Positions 10,555-17,691 of a DNA stretch of 64,000 bases are shown here, piece by piece (position 1 is the first letter of the stretch; every line of letters starts with the position of its first letter). The DNA is from Thiobacillus sp. (GTDB taxonomy: Bacteria; Pseudomonadota; Gammaproteobacteria; Burkholderiales; Thiobacillaceae): positions 30,104 to 94,103 of the forward strand of contig JAUXVT010000012.1 of assembly GCA_030680405.1 (NCBI GenBank). Direction: 5' to 3'. The notes beneath the pieces are model-generated. The model saw nothing but the letters and a program-made list of their open reading frames with translations. It made no database searches and was not told where the DNA came from. Position numbers and translations under genes: made by a program.

Positions 10555-11586
10555 GTGATCGATTCCTGGAAAAACTTTCTGCAATCTCAAGGCGCGGTAA
10601 TCGAAGGCAGCGCCGTGCTGAATTATGGCGACCCCGCCGCCGAGCGTGCTGCCGCTGCGGACGGCACCATTGTGGCGGATTTGTCGCAACTCGGCGTCAT
10701 CGCATTCCGTGGCGACGACACTGCCACGTTTTTGCAGGGCCAGCTTACCAACGACGTGCGCGCGCTGCACGACGACAGCGCCCAGTGGAGCGGCTATTGC
10801 AGCCCCAAGGGGCGCCTGCTCGGCAATTTCATGGCGTGGCGGCGAGGCGAGGATTATTGCCTGCAACTCTCGGGCGACATTCTTCCCGGCGTGCTGAAGC
10901 GCTTATCCATGTTCATCCTGCGCGCCAAGGTGCAGGGGCGCGATGCCAGCAACGAAAACGTGCGGCTGGTCGTTGCAGGCAAGCAGGCGCTGGCGGCGGC
11001 GACCGCCGCGATGGGCGCCGTACCGGAAGCCGCGATGCGCTCGGTCGCCGGCGAGGCCGGCCAGGTGATCCGCCTGGGCGACGACAAGTTCGTGCTGTCG
11101 ATCGCGCCCGAGCGTGCTGCCGCCGTGTGGCAGCTGCTGCTGCGTGAATCGGCCACCCCGGTTGGCGCCCCGGTGTGGGACTGGCTGCGGCTCAACGCCG
11201 GCATTCCGATGATCGTCGCCGCCACCCAGGAGCAGTTCGTGCCGCAGATGGTCAACCTCGAAGTCATCGGCGGGGTCAGTTTCCAGAAGGGCTGCTACCC
11301 CGGCCAGGAAATCGTCGCGCGCAGCCAGTATCTAGGCAAGCTCAAGCGCCGCATGTTTTTGGCCCATGTGGATGCCGAAGCCGCACCGGGCGACCATTTA
11401 TACAGCACCGACATGGACGGCCAGGCCACCGGCACCGTGGTCAATGCGGCACCCGCGCCGACCGGCGGCTTCGATGTGCTGGCCGTCGCCCAGGTCGAAA
11501 GCGCGAACACGCAGACCCTGCATCTGAAAGCCGCCGACGGCGCGGCTTTAACACTGAAGCCCCTGCCCTATGGGCTGCCCGAATAG
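10555..11586 (+). CDS. ygfZ: Folate-binding YgfZ family protein
   Basis: YgfZ is a tetrahydrofolate-dependent protein related to GcvT that supports assembly or repair of certain iron-sulfur enzymes. The 343-aa product carries the family signature KGCYPGQE (in GVSFQKGCYPGQEIVARSQ) with its conserved cysteine, and an N-terminal folate-fold region (FLQGQLTNDVRAL). The start is GTG 10555 (MIDSWKNFL). The stop is directly followed by the DUF4936 gene without a gap, so the two are co-translated. Confidence 0.94.
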   Translation: MIDSWKNFLQSQGAVIEGSAVLNYGDPAAERAAAADGTIVADLSQLGVIAFRGDDTATFLQGQLTNDVRALHDDSAQWSGYCSPKGRLLGNFMAWRRGEDYCLQLSGDILPGVLKRLSMFILRAKVQGRDASNENVRLVVAGKQALAAATAAMGAVPEAAMRSVAGEAGQVIRLGDDKFVLSIAPERAAAVWQLLLRESATPVGAPVWDWLRLNAGIPMIVAATQEQFVPQMVNLEVIGGVSFQKGCYPGQEIVARSQYLGKLKRRMFLAHVDAEAAPGDHLYSTDMDGQATGTVVNAAPAPTGGFDVLAVAQVESANTQTLHLKAADGAALTLKPLPYGLPE

Positions 11587-11874
11587 GTGAAGAGCGCCTA
11601 TGTCTATTACCGCATCGACCCTGCGCAGGCCGGCCTGGCTGGTGCGCGGATCGATGGGCTGCTGAGCACGATGGCCGCGCATTGCAGCCAGCCGCCGCGG
11701 CGGCTGAACCGCTGTGACGATTCGGCGACGTGGATAGAAATTTACGATGGCATTGCCGACTTCACCACGTTTGCCGCGGCCTTGAAGGCGGCTGTTCAGA
11801 CGTTCAAATGCACGGAATTCGCTCAGGGTGAACGCCATCTGGAGTGTTTTTCCGCACCAGACTCGGCGCCATAA
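11587..11874 (+). CDS. DUF4936 small protein
   Basis: A 95-aa protein starting with GTG immediately after the ygfZ stop. The sequence (SAYVYYRIDP ... RRLNRCDDSATWIEIYDG ... ERHLECF) matches what I know of the DUF4936 family, which follows ygfZ in many Betaproteobacteria. It has no signal peptide or membrane helix and its function is unknown. The direct abutment implies one transcript with ygfZ, ending at the palindromic terminator just downstream. Confidence 0.82.
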   Translation: MKSAYVYYRIDPAQAGLAGARIDGLLSTMAAHCSQPPRRLNRCDDSATWIEIYDGIADFTTFAAALKAAVQTFKCTEFAQGERHLECFSAPDSAP

Positions 11875-11900
11875 AAAAGCTGGGCGAACCCAGCTTTTTT
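11873..11900. terminator. Bidirectional Rho-independent terminator
   Basis: Perfect palindrome: six A, stem GCTGGG, loop CGAA, stem CCCAGC, six T. It ends the plus-strand ygfZ-DUF4936 transcript and, read on the other strand, the CsgG-like gene. Confidence 0.93.
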
Positions 11901-11916
11901 ATGCAGACCGGACGGC

Positions 11917-12948
11917 TTACTTCTTCACCATCACCCTTTCCACCCAGCCTTCACCATTCTGGCCCTGGACGTGAATGAAGCTGCCCTGGTCCTTGCCGGT
12001 ATAAATAACCTCTTCGCCGCGCGCGATGGTGGTGACCACCTTGGAGGCTTTGCTCGGCTGGGCATAGATCTTCAGCCCGGCAATTTTCCCCATCACCGCG
12101 TCGCCTTCCTCGAATACCGCTCCGGCCTTGGTGGGCTGCCCCGGCCTGCCTTTGAGATTGATGTCCTGACGCGCCATTTCTGGATTGTTGCGGATGGAAC
12201 GCACGATATTGTTCCAGTTGTCCAGATAGCTGGCAGCGATGACCTTGCCTTCCGGCGTACTGGTGTAGGCGCCCAGCCCGCCGGCTGCACCACCGCCGAC
12301 CAGCAGGCCGCCCACGCTCCAGTCGGTTTTTTCGGCGTTGCCAGTCGCCGAAGCCAGTTGCAGTGAGGTGCGCGAATCCGACAGGATCATCGTGGTCTGC
12401 GCCGACTTGAACTTGAGCCCCGCGGCCACCAAGCCGGCTACTGCACCGAACCTGCCCAGTCCTCCGAGTGCGCCGCCGATGCCACCCGAATCCTTGCTGG
12501 AGAACACGGCGTCCGGCGTCAGCACGTAATCCGCCGTCACCATCTGCCCCTTACCCATGTTGGAGCCCTTGCGCAACTCGCCGGATTCGGCCAGTTGGCG
12601 TTCCTGCATCAGGTTCTGCATGGCGCGGCCGCGCTCCACCAGCACGAAGCAGTTGGATTGCTGCACCATCATGCGGATCAGTCCAACCGGCGATTGCAGA
12701 CCGTATTGCAACAGATGCGAGATCACCGCATCCTGTGGTTCCACCACAGCCAGGGTGCCGTAGGATTTTTCGCATTTTTCCAGTTCCTTGGCTTCGCCCT
12801 GTGCCCCATCAGGCCCGGCGGAACCGGAAGGCTGGCCCTCCTCCTTTTTATCGCCACCCAACTTGAAATCAAACAGACCGGCATACACCGGATTGATCGC
12901 CTGGGTGAGAAATAGGCCGGTGACGAGTGCGCATGCAATGGTTTTCAT
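11917..12948 (-). CDS. CsgG-like exported protein with C-terminal SH3 domain
   Basis: A 343-aa exported protein. The N-terminal signal peptide ends near PVYA, with no lipobox cysteine, unlike CsgG of the curli system. The middle part resembles the CsgG/HfaB family: VERGRAMQNLMQERQL, TADYVLTPDAVFSS, and a Gly-rich stretch (GGIGGALGGLGRFGAVAGLVAAGL). The last 70 residues form an SH3b-like domain (AGLKIYAQPSKASKVVTTIARGEE ... WVERVMVKK). ATG 12948 has AAGGAGA upstream. It is monocistronic, with its own promoter and terminator. No curli subunit genes are nearby, so a pore role in amyloid export is not supported; it may bind cell-wall or other envelope ligands. Confidence 0.72.
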   Translation of the reverse strand: MKTIACALVTGLFLTQAINPVYAGLFDFKLGGDKKEEGQPSGSAGPDGAQGEAKELEKCEKSYGTLAVVEPQDAVISHLLQYGLQSPVGLIRMMVQQSNCFVLVERGRAMQNLMQERQLAESGELRKGSNMGKGQMVTADYVLTPDAVFSSKDSGGIGGALGGLGRFGAVAGLVAAGLKFKSAQTTMILSDSRTSLQLASATGNAEKTDWSVGGLLVGGGAAGGLGAYTSTPEGKVIAASYLDNWNNIVRSIRNNPEMARQDINLKGRPGQPTKAGAVFEEGDAVMGKIAGLKIYAQPSKASKVVTTIARGEEVIYTGKDQGSFIHVQGQNGEGWVERVMVKK

Positions 12949-12975
12949 ATTGTCTCCTTGTTTGATTTTGAATGG

Positions 12976-13004
12976 ATTATAGACATTTCAGGGCCCATCA
13001 AAAA
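12976..13004 (-). promoter_or_regulatory. Possible sigma-70 promoter of the CsgG-like gene
   Basis: On the minus strand a perfect -10 TATAAT (12981-12976) lies 27 bases before the start codon. A weak -35 TTTTTG (13004-12999) is 17 bases upstream of it. Confidence 0.45.
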
Positions 13005-13017
13005 GGTGACGGGCGTC

Positions 13018-13045
13018 TTGGTTTTTAGTGCGCACGTCCTATAAA
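13018..13045 (+). promoter_or_regulatory. Possible sigma-70 promoter of the DsrC-like gene
   Basis: TTGGTT (13018-13023) and TATAAA (13040-13045) are separated by 16 bases, 29 bases before the ATG at 13075. A good Shine-Dalgarno (AAGGAG) lies between. Confidence 0.42.
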
Positions 13046-13074
13046 AAAGTCATCCTCGACTCAAGGAGATCCTC

Positions 13075-13437
13075 ATGCTGGGCATCAACAAAATAGTGGC
13101 CCAGGAACACACCGAACCGACTTCGCGTGGTCACTTGGCTGAACTGGATCCTTGGACGGAAGAATTGGCCACCGAGATGGCGCGACAGGACGGACTGGAA
13201 TTGACCTACGAGCATCTGGGCATCATTCGCTATCTGCGCGACTGCTACGCCGATCACGGCGGCACGGTCAACGCGCGCATGCTGATGTACTCGCTGGAAG
13301 AAGAATTCGCCGGGATGGGCGGGCTCAAGTTTCTCTACAACCTGTTCCCGATGGGGCCGATCGCCCAGGCCAGCCGCTATGCCGGACTGCCAATGCCGCC
13401 TGGCACACGCGATCCGTCGTTCGGCACCACGCATTAA
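13075..13437 (+). CDS. DsrC/TusE-like protein lacking the redox cysteines
   Basis: A 120-aa protein clearly related to DsrC/TusE sulfur-carrier proteins: LTYEHLGIIRYLRDCYADHG, then FLYNLFPMGPIAQASRYAGLPMPPG. In DsrC the C-terminal arm reads roughly ACRFAGLPKPTGCV and carries two reactive cysteines. Here the first position is serine (QASRYAGLP) and the arm ends RDPSFGTTH without cysteine. A single Cys (CYADHG) lies elsewhere. DsrC homologues without these cysteines have been called RspA and proposed to be regulatory. The gene is monocistronic, with its own promoter, between the CsgG-like gene and alr. It cannot act as a thiol-based sulfur carrier in the usual way. Confidence 0.85.
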   Translation: MLGINKIVAQEHTEPTSRGHLAELDPWTEELATEMARQDGLELTYEHLGIIRYLRDCYADHGGTVNARMLMYSLEEEFAGMGGLKFLYNLFPMGPIAQASRYAGLPMPPGTRDPSFGTTH

Positions 13438-13460
13438 AGCAGGGTAGACCCCATGCGTTT

Positions 13461-14528
13461 TCAGGCGATCTCTTCGACCGGGACGCGCGCGGCCAGGGCG
13501 CACAGCAGTTCATAACTGCTGGTGCCGGCGGCCGCGGCCACCGCATCCACCGGCAGTCCCTCACCCCACAGCACCACCGGGCTACTGACACCGGCATCGG
13601 CACATTCTCTCAAATCCACGCACAGCATATCCATCGACACCCGTCCCAGGGTTCGACTGGCGCGACCACTGACCAAAACCGGGGTGCCCGTCAGCGCGTG
13701 GCGCGGATAGCCATCCGCATAACCGCAGGCAACCACGCCCACCCGCATGGCGCGTTCGGCACGAAACAGCAGGCCGTAACCCACCCCTTCGCCCGACTGC
13801 AGCGTCTGCACGCTGATGATTTCAGACTGCAGTGTCATCGCCGGCTTCAATCCCAATTGCTCGGCCGGCACATCGGCAAAAGGCGAAGCGCCGTACAGCA
13901 TGATGCCGGGGCGCACCCACGCGCCCAAGGAATCCGGATAGCGCAACAGCGCCGCCGAATTGGCACTGCTCCACGGCAGGTCATGATCCACGGTCTCGCG
14001 CAGAAACGGCTGCAATTGCCAGTCCACGCCCGTGACCTCATCTGCCTGGGCAAAGTGGGTCATCAGCGTGATGCCGGCTACCCCGGGCAAGCTTCGCACC
14101 CGCGCGACGATGGCGGCGTGGTCAGCGAGCGGGAACCCCAGCCGGTGCATCCCGCTGTCGAATTTGAGAAAGACCTGTAGCGGTCGTGCAGGCGGCTGCC
14201 GTTGCAGCCAGTCGAGCTGCGCGGCATGGTGCAGCACCGGCCACAAATCCAGCTCGGCGCAGGTGGCAATTTCATCCACGCCGAAGATTCCTTCGAGCAG
14301 CAGAATGGGCTTCTCGATGCCCATCAGGCGCAGGTTGGCGGCTTCTTCCAGCGTCAGCACAGCAAAGCCGTCTGCCGCCGCCAACGCGCGCAGCGCGCGT
14401 GACAATCCGTGGCCATAGGCGTTGGCCTTGACCACCGCAAACATGCACGCCGTCCCCGCGTGACTTCGCGCCACGCGCAGGTTGTGCGCCATCGCACCGA
14501 TCGAAATCCGCGCCTGGATGGGCCGCAT
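13461..14528 (-). CDS. alr: Alanine racemase
   Basis: PLP enzyme converting L- to D-alanine for peptidoglycan. The 355-aa protein has the PLP lysine in VVKANAYGHG (K34). The catalytic tyrosine of the other half-site is in GEGVGYGLLF, and the CGYADGYPR motif is intact. It follows dnaB by five bases on the same strand; dnaB-alr is a common betaproteobacterial pair. Its 3' end faces the DsrC-like gene. Confidence 0.97.
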   Translation of the reverse strand: MRPIQARISIGAMAHNLRVARSHAGTACMFAVVKANAYGHGLSRALRALAAADGFAVLTLEEAANLRLMGIEKPILLLEGIFGVDEIATCAELDLWPVLHHAAQLDWLQRQPPARPLQVFLKFDSGMHRLGFPLADHAAIVARVRSLPGVAGITLMTHFAQADEVTGVDWQLQPFLRETVDHDLPWSSANSAALLRYPDSLGAWVRPGIMLYGASPFADVPAEQLGLKPAMTLQSEIISVQTLQSGEGVGYGLLFRAERAMRVGVVACGYADGYPRHALTGTPVLVSGRASRTLGRVSMDMLCVDLRECADAGVSSPVVLWGEGLPVDAVAAAAGTSSYELLCALAARVPVEEIA

Positions 14529-14533
14529 CGGGA

Positions 14534-15925
14534 CTAATAGGAACCCGGCTGCGCCAGCGTTTCGAAACGCGTGTATTCGCCGAGGAAGGCCAGCCGCACC
14601 GTGCCGATCGGGCCGTTACGCTGCTTGCTGATGATGATTTCCGCCGTGCCCTTGTCCTGCGTGTCGGGGTTGTAGACCTCGTCGCGGTAAATGAACAGGA
14701 TCACATCGGCATCCTGTTCGATGGCGCCCGATTCGCGCAGGTCTGACATCACCGGACGCTTGTTGGGGCGCTGCTCCAGCCCGCGGTTCAGCTGCGACAG
14801 TGCAACCACCGGCACGTGCAGTTCCTTTGCCAACCCCTTGAGGGCGCGCGAGATTTCCGAGATTTCGGTGGCCCGGTTTTCGCCCGAGCTGCTGGCCGAC
14901 ATCAGCTGGATGTAGTCGATGATGATCAGGCCGAGCTTGCCGCACTGGCGCATCAGGCGCCGGGCGCGCGCGCGCAGTTCCAGCACATTGAGCCCCGGCG
15001 TTTCGTCGATGAAAACCGGCGCTTCGTTAAGCTTGCCGAGGGCGTAGGTGAGACGCTGCCAGTCGTCCTCGCCCAGCTTGCCGGTGCGCAGGCGGTGCTG
15101 GTCGAGCTTGCCGACCGAGCCGATCATCCGCATCACCAGTTGCTGGCCGCCCATTTCCATGGAAAAGATCGCCACCGGCAAGCCCGTATCAAGCGCGACG
15201 TTCTCGCCGATATTGATCGAGAATGCGGTCTTGCCCATCGACGGACGCCCGGCGACAATGATCAAATCGCCCGGCTGGAACCCCGAGGTTTTCTGGTCAA
15301 GGTCGTGGAATCCTGTCGGCACGCCCGTCACGCCGGAATCGTTGTCGCGGTGGTACAGCTCGTCGATGCGCTCGACCACCTCTTTCAGCAGCGGCTTGAT
15401 CTCGGTAAACCCAGCCTGACCGCGGCTGCCGGATTCGGCGATCTCGAACACCTTGGCTTCAGCCTCGTCGAGCAGCTGCGAGGCGCTACGCCCGGCTGGC
15501 GCGTAGGCGGTGTCGGCAATCCCGGTCGCCACCTCGGCCAGACGCCGCATCACCGAGCGTTCGCGCACGATTTCAGCATAACGGCGGATGTTGGCGGCCG
15601 ACGGCGTGTTACTCGCCAGCGCGACAATGTAGGCCAGCCCGCCCACGCTTTCGAGTTGTCCCAGCGATTGCAGCGACTCGGTCACCGTCACCGCATCCGC
15701 CGGACGGTTCTCGGCAATCTGCCGCACGATCGCGCGCAGGATCTGGCGATGATCCTGGCGGTAGAAATCGCTTTCAGACACCACGTCGCCGATGCGATCC
15801 CATGCGCTGTTGTCGAGCAGCAAACCACCCAGCACCGCCTGCTCGGCTTCCAGCGAGTGCGGTGGCAGGCGCATTTGCGCCAGCTGGGGATCGGAATTTG
15901 TGTTAAACGAGTGGATAGCGGCCAT
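14534..15925 (-). CDS. dnaB: Replicative DNA helicase DnaB
   Basis: Hexameric 5'-3' helicase of the replication fork. The 463-aa protein has the N-terminal collar (LEAEQAVLGGLLLDN), the linker helix and the RecA-like ATPase domain with Walker A GRPSMGKTAFSINI, Walker B LIIIDYIQLM and the LSQLNRGLEQRPNKRP DnaB signature. No intein or insertion is visible. The gene is 90 bases downstream of the terminator of the rpsF operon, so it probably starts its own transcript with alr. Confidence 0.98.
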   Translation of the reverse strand: MAAIHSFNTNSDPQLAQMRLPPHSLEAEQAVLGGLLLDNSAWDRIGDVVSESDFYRQDHRQILRAIVRQIAENRPADAVTVTESLQSLGQLESVGGLAYIVALASNTPSAANIRRYAEIVRERSVMRRLAEVATGIADTAYAPAGRSASQLLDEAEAKVFEIAESGSRGQAGFTEIKPLLKEVVERIDELYHRDNDSGVTGVPTGFHDLDQKTSGFQPGDLIIVAGRPSMGKTAFSINIGENVALDTGLPVAIFSMEMGGQQLVMRMIGSVGKLDQHRLRTGKLGEDDWQRLTYALGKLNEAPVFIDETPGLNVLELRARARRLMRQCGKLGLIIIDYIQLMSASSSGENRATEISEISRALKGLAKELHVPVVALSQLNRGLEQRPNKRPVMSDLRESGAIEQDADVILFIYRDEVYNPDTQDKGTAEIIISKQRNGPIGTVRLAFLGEYTRFETLAQPGSY

Positions 15926-16015
15926 GGCAGGATTCTAGTCTTCCGCCCCACCCCCACCAAGGGATAAGGCTGTGGATAAAGCGTGTACAGCCGGGAATAC
16001 CCTGAGGGCACACGT

Positions 16016-16046
16016 AAAAAAAGGGAGCCTGGGCTCCCTTTTTTTT
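16016..16046. terminator. Bidirectional-type terminator downstream of rplI
   Basis: A7, stem GGGAGCC, two-base loop TG, stem GGCTCCC, T8. Read on the minus strand it terminates the rpsF-priB-rpsR-rplI transcript, 17 bases after the rplI stop. Confidence 0.92.
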
Positions 16047-16062
16047 GACCTATCCGGCGGCG

Positions 16063-16512
16063 TTACTGTTGGCCGGTCACCACCACCGTGATGTTGGCGG
16101 TGATGTCGGCGTGCAGCGCCAGCACCACCGGGTATTCACCGAGGGTCTTGAACGGGCCTTCGGGCAAACGGATTTCCGACTTGGCCACTTCATGGCCTTG
16201 TGCTTTCAGCGCATCGGCAATGTCGGCGTTGGTGATGGAGCCGAACAGTCGGCCATCGACGCCAGCTTTCTGGCTGATGGTCACGCTCACGCCTTCCAGC
16301 TTTTCGGCACGGCGCTGGGAATCGGCCAGTTTTTCGGCTGCAACACGTTCCAGTTCAGCCTTCTGCGTAGCAAACGCTTCCATGTTGGCTTGCGTGGCGC
16401 GACGCGCACGGCCGGTCGGAATCAGAAAGTTGCGGGCATAGCCATCTTTCACTTTGACCACGTCACCCAGGTTGCCCAGGTTGACGACTTTGTCGATCAG
16501 AATAATTTGCAT
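16063..16512 (-). CDS. rplI: 50S ribosomal protein L9
   Basis: L9 binds 23S rRNA and limits ribosome slippage. The 149-aa protein has the conserved N-terminal motif [32 protein letters not shown], a central helix and the C-terminal domain ([20 protein letters not shown]). The ATG at 16512 is the family start; the longer open frame upstream overlaps rpsR and is not coding. Last gene of the rpsF operon, followed by a strong terminator. Confidence 0.98.
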   Translation of the reverse strand: MQIILIDKVVNLGNLGDVVKVKDGYARNFLIPTGRARRATQANMEAFATQKAELERVAAEKLADSQRRAEKLEGVSVTISQKAGVDGRLFGSITNADIADALKAQGHEVAKSEIRLPEGPFKTLGEYPVVLALHADITANITVVVTGQQ

Positions 16513-16522
16513 GGCCGTCTCC

Positions 16523-16813
16523 TCAATGCAGGTCGGTGTAAGGCATGAGCGCCAGGAAGCGCGCACGCTTGATCGCGGTGCCCAGCTGGCGCTGGTAGTG
16601 CGCCTTGGTGCCGGTGATGCGGGCCGGGATGATGCGGCCGTTTTCGGCGATGAATTCCTTCAGCACGTCGATGTCCTTGAAATCGATCTCAACCACCTTT
16701 TCGGCGGTGAAACGGCAGAACTTGCGACGCTTGAAAAGACCACGATTGCCGCTGTCGCGGCCGCCTTTTTTGGCGAACTTGCCGCCGGATTTACCACCCA
16801 TGGGACGTGCCAT
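16523..16813 (-). CDS. rpsR: 30S ribosomal protein S18
   Basis: S18 pairs with S6 on the platform of the 30S subunit. The 96-aa product has the core [29 protein letters not shown] and the C-terminal [31 protein letters not shown] basic Gly/Lys extension ([16 protein letters not shown]) of about 20 residues precedes the core. ATG 16813 follows a GGAATA-type site; MGGKSGG (12 bases later) is an alternative start. It lies three bases after priB and ten bases before rplI. Confidence 0.97.
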   Translation of the reverse strand: MARPMGGKSGGKFAKKGGRDSGNRGLFKRRKFCRFTAEKVVEIDFKDIDVLKEFIAENGRIIPARITGTKAHYQRQLGTAIKRARFLALMPYTDLH

Positions 16814-16816
16814 GAT

Positions 16817-17107
16817 TTATTCCTTTTCGATTCGATTCAATATCAGGATCAGTTGTCGGCTCTTCACGCTGCGTCGGTTCAACGCACCTTCCAGTTTCAC
16901 CTGCGTTCCGGTGGCCAGTTGCGCCAGTTGGGCGGCAAGCGATCCACTCGCCTGTACCGTCAACTCGCATTCCACCTGTCGGGCTTGCGTGGCTACTGTC
17001 TGACTGCTGCGATGCAGGATCACCGCTTCGGCAATCGGCACGCCCGCCGGACTGTAACGCACAGGATCAACCTGGATGAGCGTTCCGCTGATGACCAGCC
17101 TATTCAC
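16817..17107 (-). CDS. priB: Primosomal replication protein PriB
   Basis: PriB is a single-stranded-DNA-binding OB-fold protein of the replication restart primosome. The 96-aa product starts with GTG 17107 (MNRLVISGTLIQVDPVRYSPAGVPIAEAVILH) and ends KSRQLILILNRIEKE, typical of PriB and SSB-related OB folds. The position between rpsF and rpsR is diagnostic. It is 17 bases after rpsF. Confidence 0.94.
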   Translation of the reverse strand: MNRLVISGTLIQVDPVRYSPAGVPIAEAVILHRSSQTVATQARQVECELTVQASGSLAAQLAQLATGTQVKLEGALNRRSVKSRQLILILNRIEKE

Positions 17108-17124
17108 TCATTCAGACCACTCAC

Positions 17125-17538
17125 TCAGGCGGCGGCTGGCTGTTCGGCTGCCACTTCTGGCTTGGCGGTTTCAGCCTTGGCTGTCTCTGCCTTGGCGCTG
17201 TCCAGCATGTCGCGCGACTTTTCTTCCTTCATCATCGGCGATGCCGTGGTCACGGCGGCGGCGTGCTTGATGGTCAGATGACGCAGCACGGCATCGTTGA
17301 ACTTGAAGCCATGTTCGAGTTCGTCCAGGGTTTCCTGGTCGCACTCGATGTTCATCAGCACGTAGTGGGCCTTGTGGACTTTCTGGATCGGGTAGGCCAT
17401 CTGGCGGCGACCCCAGTCTTCCAGGCGGTGGACACTGCCGCCGCGCGTGGCGATGTTGCCGCGATAGCGTTCGATCATGGCGGGCACCTGCTCGCTCTGA
17501 TCGGGATGAACGATAAATACGATTTCGTAATGCCGCAT
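17125..17538 (-). CDS. rpsF: 30S ribosomal protein S6
   Basis: S6 forms a complex with S18 in the small subunit. The first 100 residues are canonical ([54 protein letters not shown]). The C-terminus carries an acidic/alanine-rich tail with an imperfect repeat ([19 protein letters not shown]) of about 35 residues, longer than in E. coli, where S6 is the protein modified by glutamylation. First gene of the rpsF-priB-rpsR-rplI operon. The leader may contain the S6:S18-binding hairpin (separate entry). Confidence 0.97.
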   Translation of the reverse strand: MRHYEIVFIVHPDQSEQVPAMIERYRGNIATRGGSVHRLEDWGRRQMAYPIQKVHKAHYVLMNIECDQETLDELEHGFKFNDAVLRHLTIKHAAAVTTASPMMKEEKSRDMLDSAKAETAKAETAKPEVAAEQPAAA

Positions 17539-17555
17539 CGAGTTTCCTTTCGGTT

Positions 17556-17583
17556 CAGCCCCCCGCTGCGGTGCGGTGGAGCA
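17556..17583 (-). promoter_or_regulatory. Possible S6:S18-binding leader hairpin of rpsF
   Basis: On the minus strand the rpsF leader contains GCTCC, then ACCGCACCGCAG, then CGGGGGGC, which folds into a GC-rich stem with an ACCG element near a loop. An S6:S18-binding leader RNA with conserved ACCGCAC-like segments is known upstream of rpsF in many bacteria. This is a resemblance by eye, not a covariance match. Confidence 0.35.
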
Positions 17584-17604
17584 AGGTCAAAGATAGCCAA
17601 GGTC

Positions 17605-17631
17605 AAAAAAACAATTCCCGGCAAACCGGGA
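17605..17631 (-). terminator. Terminator downstream of the decarboxylase gene
   Basis: Minus strand: stem TCCCGG, loop TTTG, stem CCGGGA, ATTG and a run of seven T. It ends the decarboxylase transcript just before the rpsF leader. Confidence 0.85.
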
Positions 17632-17691
17632 CTGCAAATCATACGCTTTTTGCCTGACAAATCAAGCTGCCCTCCGCATACGGCGGCAGGC

